A stretch of DNA of 64,000 nucleotides from JBICIG01 sp043101605 (lineage in GTDB: Bacteria > Planctomycetota > Phycisphaerae > Phycisphaerales > UBA1924), in NCBI GenBank assembly GCA_043101605.1, contig JBICIG010000060.1:1-64000 (forward strand), in the 5' to 3' direction. This document shows positions 42,899 to 52,353 of this stretch, piece by piece. The notes under the pieces were generated by a model, which ran no database searches, was not told the origin of the DNA, and worked only from the letters and a program-made list of their open reading frames with translations. Numbering within the stretch: the stretch's first letter is position 1; each line of letters opens with the position of its first letter. The position numbers and the translations under genes were made by a program.

Positions 42899-42928
42899 CC
42901 CATCGCCCATTGCCCACTCCCCATTGCC
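42899..42928. repeat. Degenerate CCATTGC repeat
   Basis: Four imperfect units of the CCCATTG heptamer, the third copy in this window, just downstream of tRNA-Leu. Confidence 0.6.
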
Positions 42929-42938
42929 GAATCTCCAA

Positions 42939-43023
42939 TGCGGGTGACAGGACTCGAACCTGCACGGCCTATTCGGCCACGAGGACCTAAACCTCGCGCG
43001 TCTGCCAATTCCGCCACACCCGC
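42939..43023 (-). tRNA. tRNA-Leu(UAG)
   Basis: 85-nt class II tRNA. Acceptor arms GCGGGTG/CACCCGC pair perfectly with discriminator A at 42939. The anticodon stem CGAGG/CCTCG holds loop TTTAGGT, giving anticodon TAG. The T arm has GGTTCGAGTCC. A long variable arm (TGGCCGAATAGGCCG) is leucine-typical. The CCA end is not encoded (ATT follows). Confidence 0.95.
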
Positions 43024-43161
43024 GGCGCGCCGATCCTATCCGACCCCTCCCACCGTCCGGTCGGCCCCGCACCGCCGTCATCACCCGCACACACCCAACA
43101 CACACCCGCCATCGGCCCGGAGTCCGCCCGCGTCGGCTCACCCCAACCCCCCGCGTCTCTG

Positions 43162-43167
43162 TATGAT
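43162..43167 (+). promoter_or_regulatory. TATGAT extended -10 box upstream of the DoxX gene
   Basis: TGTATGAT is a good extended -10 box about 140 nt before the DoxX-like gene. No clear -35 is visible. The leader in between is GC-rich and has no recognised RNA motif. Confidence 0.45.
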
Positions 43168-43306
43168 GAAACGGGGTTCGGGGCAATCCCGTGCCCCCGA
43201 TCCCGAACGAGACGCCGGCGGCCCGGGTTTCGCCCCTCGTCCGCCCGCCCCCGACGCGTCCGACGCATGCCCGACTGGACGCCCGACCCGCAAGGAGTGC
43301 CCCTCC

Positions 43307-44152
43307 ATGACCTTCCGCCAGAGCCTCGCGTGCAACATGACGCCCCTGCTTCTCCGCGTGGTGCTCGCGGTCACCTTCCTCTGGGCGGGGCTCGGCAAGC
43401 TTGTCGAGCACGATGTCACCGTCACGCAGGACAACGCCCAGGTGCTCGTCAACCTCGGCTCCATCACCGCCGCCGAGGCCCGCGAGAAGGGCTTCACCGT
43501 CACCGATTCCCCGGCCGAGTCGCCCAACACCGACGAGCCCGCCGCCGACAACCCCGATCAGCCCGAGGCCCCCGCCGAAGGCGAAGACGACTTCTTCCGT
43601 CCCAGCGGCATGGCGCCCGACGCTACCAACGACTACGCCGGCGCCGCGTCGATCACCCTCGTCGCCCAGGACGACGCCGACGCCGGCCCGTGGAAGCTCC
43701 GCCGCGTCGAGGGGCTGGCGATGTTCATCTACGCCGCGACCATGCCCGTCGAGGAGTGGAACGGCAAGCGTCTTCTCCCGGCCGAGCTCGGCAAGAAGGG
43801 CCTCCCGCGCTACATGGCGTGGGCGGTCATGCTCACCGAACTCGCCGCCGGCGGGTTCATCCTCATCGGATTCCTGACCCGCATCTGGGGCCTGGCCCTC
43901 GCGGTCGTCATGGGCACCGCGCTCTACATGACCGCCATCGGGCCCGCGATCCTCTCGGGCAACAATCACCTGGGCTTCCTCCCCGATTACGAGGTCTTCG
44001 ACTCCAACGCGTGGTCCAAGCCCCTCTGGCAGTTCGCCCTCATGATGATCGGCTTTGCGATCATGTTCGCCGGCGCCGGAGCCGCCTCCATCGACCGCAT
44101 GCTCTTCGGCTCCATCGCCGGCGGCGACGGCGACGGCGATGACGACGACTGA
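43307..44152 (+). CDS. DoxX-family membrane protein with large polar insertion
   Basis: 281-residue protein. The first helix is at about 14-30 (LLRVVLAVTFLWAGLGKL), typical of DoxX proteins. A polar acidic stretch of about 100 residues (35-140) then interrupts the family pattern. Three further helices follow (ELAAGGFILIGFL, IWGLALAVVMGTALYM and FALMMIGFAIMFAGAGA). DoxX proteins are linked to redox and sulfur metabolism. AAGGAG 9 nt upstream fixes the start. Its 3' end overlaps the VWA gene by 14 nt. Confidence 0.82.
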   Translation: MTFRQSLACNMTPLLLRVVLAVTFLWAGLGKLVEHDVTVTQDNAQVLVNLGSITAAEAREKGFTVTDSPAESPNTDEPAADNPDQPEAPAEGEDDFFRPSGMAPDATNDYAGAASITLVAQDDADAGPWKLRRVEGLAMFIYAATMPVEEWNGKRLLPAELGKKGLPRYMAWAVMLTELAAGGFILIGFLTRIWGLALAVVMGTALYMTAIGPAILSGNNHLGFLPDYEVFDSNAWSKPLWQFALMMIGFAIMFAGAGAASIDRMLFGSIAGGDGDGDDDD

Positions 44153-46985
44153 TCCCCACGATCCCGCCCTTCACCCCGACGACGCCCCGCCGCTGCAGCG
44201 CCTGGCCGCGGGCGCGCGCCGGCTCCTCGTCCCCTCCCTCGCCTCGGTCGGCGTCCACATCGCCCTGCTCGCGCTCCTCGCGACCGTCACATGGTCCCTC
44301 GTCGCGCCTCCGGCCGACGCTCCGCGCCCAGGGCTCGAGGTCCTCCTCGACGCGCCCTCCAGCAGCACCCCCGAGCCCCTCGATCAGCCGCTGCCCGCCG
44401 ACGCCCGCGCCGACTCCTCTCCCGCCCCGCTGGCCGTGCCCGAATCCCCCGCCGAGCCGCCCCCCGTCCCCGGGCGCTCGCCTGCGCGCGCACCGGCCCT
44501 GAACACCATCGCCCGCGACCTCCCCGCCCCGATCGCCGCCCCGAGGCTCACCGATCTCAAGTCCGCCCGCCCCTCGACGATCTCTTTCGCCGGCGTGCGG
44601 GGCCCGCGCGCCGAGAGCGTCGTCTTCGTCGTCGACGCCTCGGGCGCGATGACCACCAGCCTCCCCTTCGTCCTCGAGGAACTCGCCCGCACCATCGACC
44701 GCCTCCGCGAGGATGTCCGCTTCGACATCATCGTCTTCCGCGATCGCAGCACCATCGAAGCCGCCCGCGTCGCGGGCACCGCCTCGCTCCCCCCCGCCGC
44801 GGGCGATGCCGGGCTCCGCCCCGCGACCCCGCTCAACCGCGCCGCCGCCAGAGACTGGCTCCGCACGATCACCCCCAGCGGGCGATCGAACCCCCTCGAC
44901 GGGCTCGACGCCGCGTTCGAACTCGAAGAGCCCCCCGATGTCGTCTTCCTGCTGGCGCGCAGCATCCGCCGCACCGAGAACACGACCTGGGGCGCCGGGC
45001 TCGACGCGATCATGGAACGCCTCGATCGGCTCAACCCGCCGCGCCCCGCCGGCGACCGCCGAACCCAGATCCGCACCATCCAGTTCATCGACGACGATCC
45101 CACCGGCATCATGCAGGCGATCGCCACGCGCCACGGCGGCGGCATCGACGCGTACTCCCTCCGCACCATCGATCAACTCCGCGCCTCCCTCGACGCACCC
45201 GACCCGCAGGTCGCCCTCGACCGCACCGCCGACTCGGCCGCCGAACTCCTCGCCTCGCTCTCGGCCGACGCCACCGATCTCTTCGTCCTCTTCGGGCTCG
45301 CCTCCGACGAGCAGCGCACCCGCGCGCGCGAAGTCTCGGTCCGCGTCCTCGAGCGCCTCGGGCTCCGCCCCGAGGATCCCTACGCCGCGTACCTCGCCGA
45401 GCGCGCCCTGGCGATCCGCGCCCTCGCCTCGGGCTCGCCCGACACGCGCCCCGCGCGCGCGCTCGATCTCGACGACGGCTCGGTCCTCGCGTGGCTCATC
45501 CGCCACGCCCGCCGATGCGCCTTCGTCGCCGCCGGGCGCGGCGCCCTCGCCCCCTCCGACGCCGAGGAAGGCTGGACCCGCCGCCCCGACGACCTCGACC
45601 CGCTCTCATCACTCGAAGCCGCCCTGCTGTCGCTGCGCATCGCCGACGCCGGCACGCGCGACGACGCCCGCGAGCGCGTCATGCGCCTGCTCGCCTCGAC
45701 GCCGCTCGCCCAAGCCGGCCGCGCCGACCCCGTGCTCCGCGTCCTCGCCGCCGATGCCGAGGCGCTGGGGGCGCGCGACGCGATCACCGGGCGCGCAAGC
45801 GTCGTCGCCGTCTTCGCCCCCCACCAGCGCCTGCTCGACGATCCCGAACTCGCCGGCGCGCTCGGGCTCGATGCCACGCAGTTCGAGGACTTCCTGCTGG
45901 CTCGCCTCGCGGCTCTGGCGACGCCCGACATGGACCTCGCCGCCGCCCCGCCCCGCGCTCTGCTGGCCGAGGCGCTCGAAGCCCTCGCCGCCGATCCACG
46001 CTCGCCGCGCGCCCGCCAACTGCTCCGCTCGATCATCGGGCATGCCCAAGCGGGCCGGCTCGCACGCCAGGCCGCGCTGCTGCTGGCGCGCACGCTGCTC
46101 GACGATCCCGCGCCCTCGGCCGAGCCGGTGGAACTGCTGCTGCTCGTCGCGACGCGTTGGCCGACCGTGCCCGGCGCCGCCGATGCGATCGAGCGCGCGC
46201 TCCACGAGGCCCGCCGGCTCGAAGCCACCGGCGCCGTGCACGCGCCTCTCTACGAGCGCGTCCTCAACGCCGCGCTCACCGATCCATCGCTCCGCGACCG
46301 TGCGTTCTGGCGGGCCGAACTCGACCGCCTGCTGCTCGCCCGCGCGCGCGCGAGCAGCCCCGCCGCCGCGCTGGACGATCTGGAGCACATCGCCCCGGAC
46401 AGCCCGCTCGCCCGCCCCGCGCGCGATCTCTACGAGGAGCGCATCGGCGCGATGATCGCCGACGCCTCGGCCGGGCTGCTCGGGCGCGACGGGCTCGTCC
46501 TCGCCGATCCGCCCCGCGACCGTTGGCTCGCCGCCGTCCGCATGGTCGAGCGGCGTCTGCAGTACGCCAGCGAGCGCGACGCCGGGGCGCTCCGCGATGC
46601 CTCGGTGCAACTGGCGCGCCTCGTGCTCACCGCCGACCCCGCGCGGGCCGAGACCTTCGCCCGCGCCGCCGCGATCAACGCGACCACCGCCGAGGAGCGC
46701 CGACGCGCCCAACTCGTTCAGGCCGAGGCGCTCACGCTGCTGGGCAAGGGTCCGCGCGCCTTCGAGCTGCTCTCGCCCATGCTCGACGGGTCGGCCATGC
46801 CCGACTCGCCCGAGGCGTGGCACGCGTGGACGCTCGCGCTCGAGATCCTCGCCGCACGCGCGCGCGACGACGAACTCGCTCGCGCCCGCACCCACCTCGC
46901 CCGGCTGCGCGCCCTCGACCCCGAACTCGGCGGCGGGATCTGGCGCGAACGCCTCGAGCGCGTCGCGGACCGCCTCGAACCCTGA
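44139..46985 (+). CDS. Large VWA-domain protein with one membrane helix
   Basis: 948-residue protein. A membrane helix lies at about 35-56, a Pro-rich linker at 60-150, and a von Willebrand A domain at about 158-340. Its MIDAS motif begins with Asp166 in FVVDASGAM; the second Ser of the canonical DxSxS is replaced by Ala. The remaining 600 residues are helical, Ala/Leu/Arg-rich repeats of TPR or HEAT character. It overlaps the DoxX gene by 14 nt, so translation is coupled. It may be an envelope scaffold; no partner gene indicates a pathway. Confidence 0.75.
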   Translation: MTTTDPHDPALHPDDAPPLQRLAAGARRLLVPSLASVGVHIALLALLATVTWSLVAPPADAPRPGLEVLLDAPSSSTPEPLDQPLPADARADSSPAPLAVPESPAEPPPVPGRSPARAPALNTIARDLPAPIAAPRLTDLKSARPSTISFAGVRGPRAESVVFVVDASGAMTTSLPFVLEELARTIDRLREDVRFDIIVFRDRSTIEAARVAGTASLPPAAGDAGLRPATPLNRAAARDWLRTITPSGRSNPLDGLDAAFELEEPPDVVFLLARSIRRTENTTWGAGLDAIMERLDRLNPPRPAGDRRTQIRTIQFIDDDPTGIMQAIATRHGGGIDAYSLRTIDQLRASLDAPDPQVALDRTADSAAELLASLSADATDLFVLFGLASDEQRTRAREVSVRVLERLGLRPEDPYAAYLAERALAIRALASGSPDTRPARALDLDDGSVLAWLIRHARRCAFVAAGRGALAPSDAEEGWTRRPDDLDPLSSLEAALLSLRIADAGTRDDARERVMRLLASTPLAQAGRADPVLRVLAADAEALGARDAITGRASVVAVFAPHQRLLDDPELAGALGLDATQFEDFLLARLAALATPDMDLAAAPPRALLAEALEALAADPRSPRARQLLRSIIGHAQAGRLARQAALLLARTLLDDPAPSAEPVELLLLVATRWPTVPGAADAIERALHEARRLEATGAVHAPLYERVLNAALTDPSLRDRAFWRAELDRLLLARARASSPAAALDDLEHIAPDSPLARPARDLYEERIGAMIADASAGLLGRDGLVLADPPRDRWLAAVRMVERRLQYASERDAGALRDASVQLARLVLTADPARAETFARAAAINATTAEERRRAQLVQAEALTLLGKGPRAFELLSPMLDGSAMPDSPEAWHAWTLALEILAARARDDELARARTHLARLRALDPELGGGIWRERLERVADRLEP

Positions 46986-47037
46986 TCGTCGCGCCCGCGG
47001 GACCTCCGCTCACATCGACGCGGGTACACTCGCCGCG

Positions 47038-47700
47038 ATGGTCACGGAGGACGCACCAACCTGGGCCCACGCCCTCGCCGGGCGGATGCTGGTCTTCGAG
47101 GGGCCCGACGGCTCTGGCAAGTCGACACAGCTCCGCCGATTCGTCGACGCCGTGCGCACGACCGGGCTCGAGGTCGTCGAGGTCCGCGAGCCGGGGGGCA
47201 CCGAGGTCGGCGAGAAGATCCGCCGCGTCCTGCTCGACCACCTCGACGAGGAAATGTCCCCCACCTGCGAGATGCTGCTCTACATGGCAAGCCGGGCCCA
47301 ACTGGTCGCCCAGCGGATCGAGCCGGCGCTGGCCCGCGGCGCGCTCGTCGTCGCCGACCGGTTCGTCAGCTCCACGCTCGCCTACCAGGGCGCCGCCGGC
47401 GGGGTCTCGACCGAGGCAATCCGCGCCGTCGCCGAGATCGCCTGCGCGGGGCTCGAGCCCGACCTGGTGCTGATCTTCGATGTCGACGAGGAGACCGCCG
47501 CCCGCCGCCTGAGCCCCCTGCTCGATCGCATGGAAGCCAAGGGTCGCGCCTTCCACGCCCGCGTCCGCGCGGGGTATCACGAGCAGGCCCGGGCCGAGCC
47601 CGGCCGCCACCTGATCATCGATGCGCGCCTCGGCGAGGAGGAGGTCTGGCGCTCCCTCCTCTCAGCACTCGGCTCCCACCCGCTGACCTCCTCCCGCTGA
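47038..47700 (+). CDS. tmk: Thymidylate kinase
   Basis: 220-residue kinase converting dTMP to dTDP. The P-loop is GPDGSGKS (22-29). The dTMP-binding DRFVSSTLAYQG is conserved, as are REPGGTEVGEKIRR and the LID region. A TACACT box (47025-47030) ends 7 nt before the ATG. The stop overlaps the plsY start (TGATG). About 15 residues precede the normal family start. Confidence 0.95.
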   Translation: MVTEDAPTWAHALAGRMLVFEGPDGSGKSTQLRRFVDAVRTTGLEVVEVREPGGTEVGEKIRRVLLDHLDEEMSPTCEMLLYMASRAQLVAQRIEPALARGALVVADRFVSSTLAYQGAAGGVSTEAIRAVAEIACAGLEPDLVLIFDVDEETAARRLSPLLDRMEAKGRAFHARVRAGYHEQARAEPGRHLIIDARLGEEEVWRSLLSALGSHPLTSSR

Positions 47701-48380
47701 TGCTCTGGACCATCGCCATCGCCGTCTCCTTTCTCTCGGGCTCGGTGCCCTACGGCTTGCTGCTGGCGCGATGGTTCGCGGGCATCGACATCCGCGAGCA
47801 CGGCTCGGGCAACATCGGGGCCACCAATGTCGGACGCGTGCTGGGCGCGCGCCTCGGGCTCGTCTGCTTCACGCTCGATGTCCTCAAGGGCTTTGTCCCC
47901 ACGATCGGCTTCGGGCTCGCCGCGGGCGTGGTCGGCACGCTGAGCATCCCTCCGACAGACGCGTGGCTCTGGCTGGCGACGATGGCCGCCGCCGTCCTCG
48001 GACACCTCTTCTGCCCCTGGATCGGTTTCCGAGGAGGCAAGGGTGTCGCGACCGGGCTCGGCGCGCTGCTGGGCGTCTACCCCGCCCTCTCGCTGTCGGC
48101 GTTGGTCGCACTGGGCGTCTGGATCGTCACGCTCCGGCTGTGGAAGTTCGTCGGCGTCAGTTCCACCCTCGCCGCGATCAGCCTGCCCATCTCCGTCGCG
48201 GTCATCTTCCTGCTTCGCGATGCGTGGAACTCGGCGACGCCCTTCCTGGTCGTCACGCTTGCCCTGGCGGCGCTGGTGGTCTTCAAGCACCGGGGCAATC
48301 TCCGCCGAACCCTCGCCGGGACCGAGCCGAAGTTCGGCGACCGGGCCCGATCGGCGACGGTCGATCAGCCTGCGTCCTGA
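47700..48380 (+). CDS. plsY: Glycerol-3-phosphate acyltransferase PlsY
   Basis: 226-residue inner-membrane enzyme that acylates glycerol-3-phosphate from acyl-phosphate, the first step of phospholipid synthesis. Motifs are SGSVPYG, SGNIGATN (36-43) and GFRGGKGVATG, all in their usual loops between five to six helices. The ATG overlaps the tmk stop by one nucleotide. The C-terminal ~20 residues are polar. Confidence 0.95.
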   Translation: MLWTIAIAVSFLSGSVPYGLLLARWFAGIDIREHGSGNIGATNVGRVLGARLGLVCFTLDVLKGFVPTIGFGLAAGVVGTLSIPPTDAWLWLATMAAAVLGHLFCPWIGFRGGKGVATGLGALLGVYPALSLSALVALGVWIVTLRLWKFVGVSSTLAAISLPISVAVIFLLRDAWNSATPFLVVTLALAALVVFKHRGNLRRTLAGTEPKFGDRARSATVDQPAS

Positions 48381-48613
48381 CCGCCCTCCGATCTCCGCCC
48401 CCAACGAACCACTGGGTCCCGTCGCTTATCCGGACGCCCCCGAGGTCCGCATCGGTTTCAAAGCTGGGCAAGATGGGGAAGAAATCCGCCCCCCGATTTC
48501 GGGTTGGAAGGGTTGTGCGGACCCTGCTGCAGTTCTTGCGCCCCCCGGGCCGCGTTCAAGTCATGATCGTGACGATGAATGCCCAGGCGGCTCAACCGCC
48601 GACGGGAGGATTC

Positions 48614-48853
48614 ATGATGCCCACACTCCGCCTTATCGACGACTCGCGGCTGGACACCGACGTGATTCAGGTCACCCGCGACGAGTTCCGCCGGGCCCCC
48701 CAGGCCCGGTTCGGGCGACTCGTCGGGCTCGACCCGATCGCACACGCCCACCACGCCCTCGACCGGGTGCAGGCCCAGCTCGACGATCTCGCCGATCTTG
48801 CTGAGAGCGAGTTCCGGTTCAACGCCGAGGACGACGGCCCCCGCGCCGCCTGA
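48614..48853 (+). CDS. Small hypothetical protein, 79 residues
   Basis: Short soluble protein with two amphipathic helices (FRRAPQARFGRLVGL and ALDRVQAQLDDLADLAE). No family recognised. GGGAGG lies 5 nt before ATGATG, which supports translation. Upstream (48381-48613) no promoter is convincing. It is convergent with the PP2C phosphatase gene. Function is unknown. Confidence 0.6.
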   Translation: MMPTLRLIDDSRLDTDVIQVTRDEFRRAPQARFGRLVGLDPIAHAHHALDRVQAQLDDLADLAESEFRFNAEDDGPRAA

Positions 48854-48902
48854 TCCCGATCGCCGCCGTTCCGGCTGACGCGATCTCGCCCGGCCGGGGC
48901 GA

Positions 48903-50621
48903 TCACCCCAGCACGCGCATGACCAGGATCGTCTGGTCGTCGGGTCGCTCGTAGAGCCCCGTGAACTGGCGCAGCGTCCAGAGGACATGCTCGATGATGC
49001 CAGAGGCATCGACGCCCGGGTCCTGCGCGAGTGCCTCGACCACCGCCCGCCGGATGCGCTCCGCCCCGAACCGCTCGCGGTCGAAGTTCATCGCCTCGAC
49101 CAACCCGTCGGTGAAGACGACGACGACATCGCCCGGCTGCAAGGGCATGTCGCCGGCTTCGTACTTCTCGTCGCGCTCGATGCCCAGCACCAGCCCGCCA
49201 CGCGGGAACGCCTCGGCCCGATCGGGCGACGCGGCCCGTACAACGAACGGCGGCTCGTGCCCGGCCGAGCAGTATCGCAGCACGCGCGACGCGGGATCGA
49301 ACTCGGCGTACCACAGCGTCGCGAACTCGCTCTCGAGCGTGTCGCGGCACATCGCGGCGTTGACCAACTCGATCACCCGCTCGATCGCCAGCTTCCCGTC
49401 GGCGTGCGCACGCAGCGAGGCGCGGACGCTCGCCATCAGCAGCGCCGCGGCGATCCCGTTGCCGACCATGTCACCGACCACCAGCCCGACGCGCTCGCCG
49501 GCGCGGAAGATGTCGTAGAAGTCGCCCCCGACCTGGTGGCTCGCGACGGATCGGGCGGCGAGGTCGAGCCCCGGAGCATCGGGGTGGACACGCGGGAGCA
49601 TCCGCTGCTGGACATCGGCCGCGAGCGCGAGCTGGCGCTCCATCCGGCGTTCCTGCTCCTGCACGCGGATCAGCCGCGCCTGCTCGACCGCGACGGCCGA
49701 CTGCTCGGTGACGGAGCGCAGCAGCTTGGTATCGGCGGCGGAGAACTCGCGCGGCTGGCGCGCATACAGCCGGAACACCCCGATCGGACGCCCCTGAAAG
49801 ACGAGCCCCGCCGACAGAAACGACCCGAGGTTCTCGCGCGCGCACCGCCCGGGGTCGAGCACGCGCTCGTCCTGCTGCAGATCGGCGACCGCGACGATTT
49901 CGCCCGCCAGCGCCAGCCGATCGAACTCGCGGTCGCGCGACAGGGGCTGGGGGCTCTCGAGCCAGTCGTTGCTCAGCCCGCGCGACGCCTTGAGCTCGAG
50001 CCCCTCCTCGCTCTGCCCGATCACGACCGGCTCGTTCTCGGGGAGCAGCACGACCGAGCCCGCGTCGAGCTCGAGCACCTCCAGCGCCATCGCGAGCGCT
50101 TCATCGAGCACGCGCTCGGGCCGGCTCGCGTGGACGAGCATGGAGCTGAGCCGGTACATCAGCTCGACCTCCTGCACGCGGTGCCACAGCGCCAACTCCT
50201 GCGAGCAGAGCTCCGACGCGGCCGACGCGAGGAACCCGACCGCCCGGCGCAGTGTCTCGGGGACGGCCCCCGCATCATCGGGCGTGATGAGGATGGCGCC
50301 GATCTCGGTCTGCTCGGCCGTCAGGGGCACCCGCACCGCGCCCGCGCCCGGCGCGGGCGCTTCGGGCGCGACTTCCCAGGGCGAGCCCTCGGCACCGGTT
50401 CGATACCGGATAAGCCGCCCCTGCTCGTCGCGCAGTTCGAGCCTCGCCCCGCCGAGCGCCTGGAGTTGTTCGAGAAGAGCCGGCAACGAGCCGTCGGTCA
50501 GGAAATCAAGGATCGAACGCCCCGAGCGCCGCCGCCACAGCCCGGGAGGGAGCTCGGCGATCGGGCCGGTCGACGGAGGCGCCGGCTCGGGCGCGGGCTG
50601 ATCGGAAGACGCCACCTCCAT
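48903..50621 (-). CDS. GAF-domain PP2C-type serine phosphatase (RsbU/SpoIIE-like)
   Basis: 572-residue signalling protein. A variable N-terminus is followed by a GAF domain at about 150-320. The PP2C_SIG domain at 345-572 contains GGDFYDIF, VVGDMVGNGIAAALLMASVRA and DVVVVFTDGLVEAMN, the metal-binding and catalytic segments of SpoIIE/RsbU phosphatases. These dephosphorylate anti-anti-sigma factors, but no STAS or RsbW-like gene is adjacent. It starts 5 nt after the TPR gene's stop, so the two are one operon. Confidence 0.88.
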   Translation of the reverse strand: MEVASSDQPAPEPAPPSTGPIAELPPGLWRRRSGRSILDFLTDGSLPALLEQLQALGGARLELRDEQGRLIRYRTGAEGSPWEVAPEAPAPGAGAVRVPLTAEQTEIGAILITPDDAGAVPETLRRAVGFLASAASELCSQELALWHRVQEVELMYRLSSMLVHASRPERVLDEALAMALEVLELDAGSVVLLPENEPVVIGQSEEGLELKASRGLSNDWLESPQPLSRDREFDRLALAGEIVAVADLQQDERVLDPGRCARENLGSFLSAGLVFQGRPIGVFRLYARQPREFSAADTKLLRSVTEQSAVAVEQARLIRVQEQERRMERQLALAADVQQRMLPRVHPDAPGLDLAARSVASHQVGGDFYDIFRAGERVGLVVGDMVGNGIAAALLMASVRASLRAHADGKLAIERVIELVNAAMCRDTLESEFATLWYAEFDPASRVLRYCSAGHEPPFVVRAASPDRAEAFPRGGLVLGIERDEKYEAGDMPLQPGDVVVVFTDGLVEAMNFDRERFGAERIRRAVVEALAQDPGVDASGIIEHVLWTLRQFTGLYERPDDQTILVMRVLG

Positions 50622-50626
50622 GCGGC

Positions 50627-52207
50627 TCAGCCCCCGCTCGACTCGGCGGCGTCCTCGATCGACTCGCCGAGCCACACGAACCGCAGCAGCACGACCAGCG
50701 CGCGGTCGCCTTCGGCGGCGCTGCCCGCCAGCGCGTCGAGCCCGCGCTCGACCTGGACCCGCTCGCCCCGCTGGTATCCCATGTACGCCAGCAGCAGCGC
50801 GGACTCCGAGCCGAGCCGATCGGGCCCGCCCGCGTCCCACGCGCTGACATTGGCGGCGAGCTGCTCCATGACGCGGTCGCCGCGCTGCCCGCTGGGAATC
50901 AGCGCGGAGGAGTACTTGTTGCCCACGATCTCCGGGTTGTCGGTGATCGCCATGCGGAGGTTGATCGCCGCGCTGAGGTAGAGCCCCGCGCCGATCTGCG
51001 CGTGGGCCCGCCCGATCCGGGCCGAGACATCCCCCTCGCGCACGCTCATCGCCCGGGTGTAGCGCTCCTCGGCGTCGAAGTAGCGCCCTTCCTGCATGAA
51101 GCGCTCGGCCCGGGTCATGTGCTCGCGGTAGATATCGCGCCCGCCCCCGCCGCGGGAGAGTGTCTCGATGGGCAGCCCCGCGGCGCGCAGGCGCTCGAGC
51201 ACCGCCGGGTCGATCCCGCGCAGCGCGTCGGGGACCTGGGGCTCGTCGGCACCGGGATCGTCCGTCTCGTCGGGCAGGGGCGCGGGGATGAGGGGCGAGT
51301 CGGGCGAGTCGGGTGAGTCGGGTGAGTCGGGCGTCTCAGCGTCGCTCGCGTCGTCGAGCATGAACATCTGCCGACGCAGCTCTTCGAGCGAGGTCCGGAA
51401 GCGGGCGAAATCCTCGTCGGTCTCCCCCGGGGCGCGGAGCCGGTCGCGCACCAGGTCGTGCGCGGTGACGATGGGCTCGATCCGCGTCTCGACGCGCGTG
51501 GGCGTGGCCGACCGATCGATCCGGGAACTCGCGCCGGGCCGCGTCGGCTCGTCGATCGGGAGCATGCGGATGCCCTCGAGCGCCGACGCGGTCATGCCGT
51601 AGCGGGTCTGGTCCGGGTCGAATCGGTACCCGAGGAGCGCGGGCTGGTAGCCGCGGTTGGCCTCGTACGCCGAGGTGGAGCGGAGGGTGCCGAACATCGA
51701 GCCCTCGAACCCCTCGTCCCGCGCGAGCGGGTCGAGGAAGAGCTCGCTGTCGGCGACACGCCGCGCGCCGGGCACATTCGCCGGTGCCGGGCCCCCGGCC
51801 CGATCGATGATCGGGGCCCCGAGCAGCCCCGACGGCGCCCGCGAGCCGGTGGTCAGGGCGAACTGATATTGCACGGCTTCGGTGCCGCGGAGCCCGTACC
51901 CGCTCAGCCCCGAATAGAAGGTGTCGCGCCGGAAGGCGAACAGGTCGTTCGAGCCCAGGTCGCCCCGGAACTCCCCCGGCGCGGTGTACCCGACATCGCC
52001 GCGAAAGCTCATCCCGCCCGGGGCGTTCCCGGTGACGATCGCATTGCGGAACTGGATCTCGGTGTTGAGTCGGCGGGCGGCGGCCCCGCGATCGCGGGAG
52101 GCGGTGACCTCGACCGGTGCCTCCAGCCCGCGCCCGTCTCCCAGCGCGTCCTGGGCCCATGCTGGCCCGGCCAGAGCGATCAAAATGGCAGGGGCGATCC
52201 GGCGCAT
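50627..52207 (-). CDS. Secreted TPR-containing hypothetical protein
   Basis: 526-residue exported protein with a signal ending near PAWAQ. The first 230 residues contain repeated Gly/Tyr-rich motifs (GDVGYTAPGEFRGDLGSNDL). A linker holds a DSP tripeptide repeat encoded by a 9-bp microsatellite (about 51298-51330). TPR-like helices lie at about 365-430 (AERFMQEGRYFDAEERYTRAMSV). A GAAGGAA precedes ATG 52207; GTG 52210 is the alternative. It is the first gene of the operon with the PP2C phosphatase. Role is unknown. Confidence 0.75.
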   Translation of the reverse strand: MRRIAPAILIALAGPAWAQDALGDGRGLEAPVEVTASRDRGAAARRLNTEIQFRNAIVTGNAPGGMSFRGDVGYTAPGEFRGDLGSNDLFAFRRDTFYSGLSGYGLRGTEAVQYQFALTTGSRAPSGLLGAPIIDRAGGPAPANVPGARRVADSELFLDPLARDEGFEGSMFGTLRSTSAYEANRGYQPALLGYRFDPDQTRYGMTASALEGIRMLPIDEPTRPGASSRIDRSATPTRVETRIEPIVTAHDLVRDRLRAPGETDEDFARFRTSLEELRRQMFMLDDASDAETPDSPDSPDSPDSPLIPAPLPDETDDPGADEPQVPDALRGIDPAVLERLRAAGLPIETLSRGGGGRDIYREHMTRAERFMQEGRYFDAEERYTRAMSVREGDVSARIGRAHAQIGAGLYLSAAINLRMAITDNPEIVGNKYSSALIPSGQRGDRVMEQLAANVSAWDAGGPDRLGSESALLLAYMGYQRGERVQVERGLDALAGSAAEGDRALVVLLRFVWLGESIEDAAESSGG

Positions 52208-52353
52208 CACGGCGTTCCTTCCACAGCGGGGAGTCTATCGGCTCGACGGGCCCGGTTCGGCCATTGGCCGGCGATCGGGCGCGGGCTGTGCCGCGCTGGA
52301 GCGAGAGCCTCCCACAAGGATGTTCGCGTGCCGGAGCGGGCCCGTTCGCGCGA

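Noticed and set aside
42868..43017. N-terminal extension of the PH-domain gene
   Set aside because: The extra 50 codons read straight through tRNA-Leu(UAG), so they are not protein-coding; the ATG at 42867 has its own GGAG.
51298..51330. Minisatellite as a separate element
   Set aside because: The 9-bp repeat is in frame and encodes a DSP linker within the TPR protein, so it is described there.
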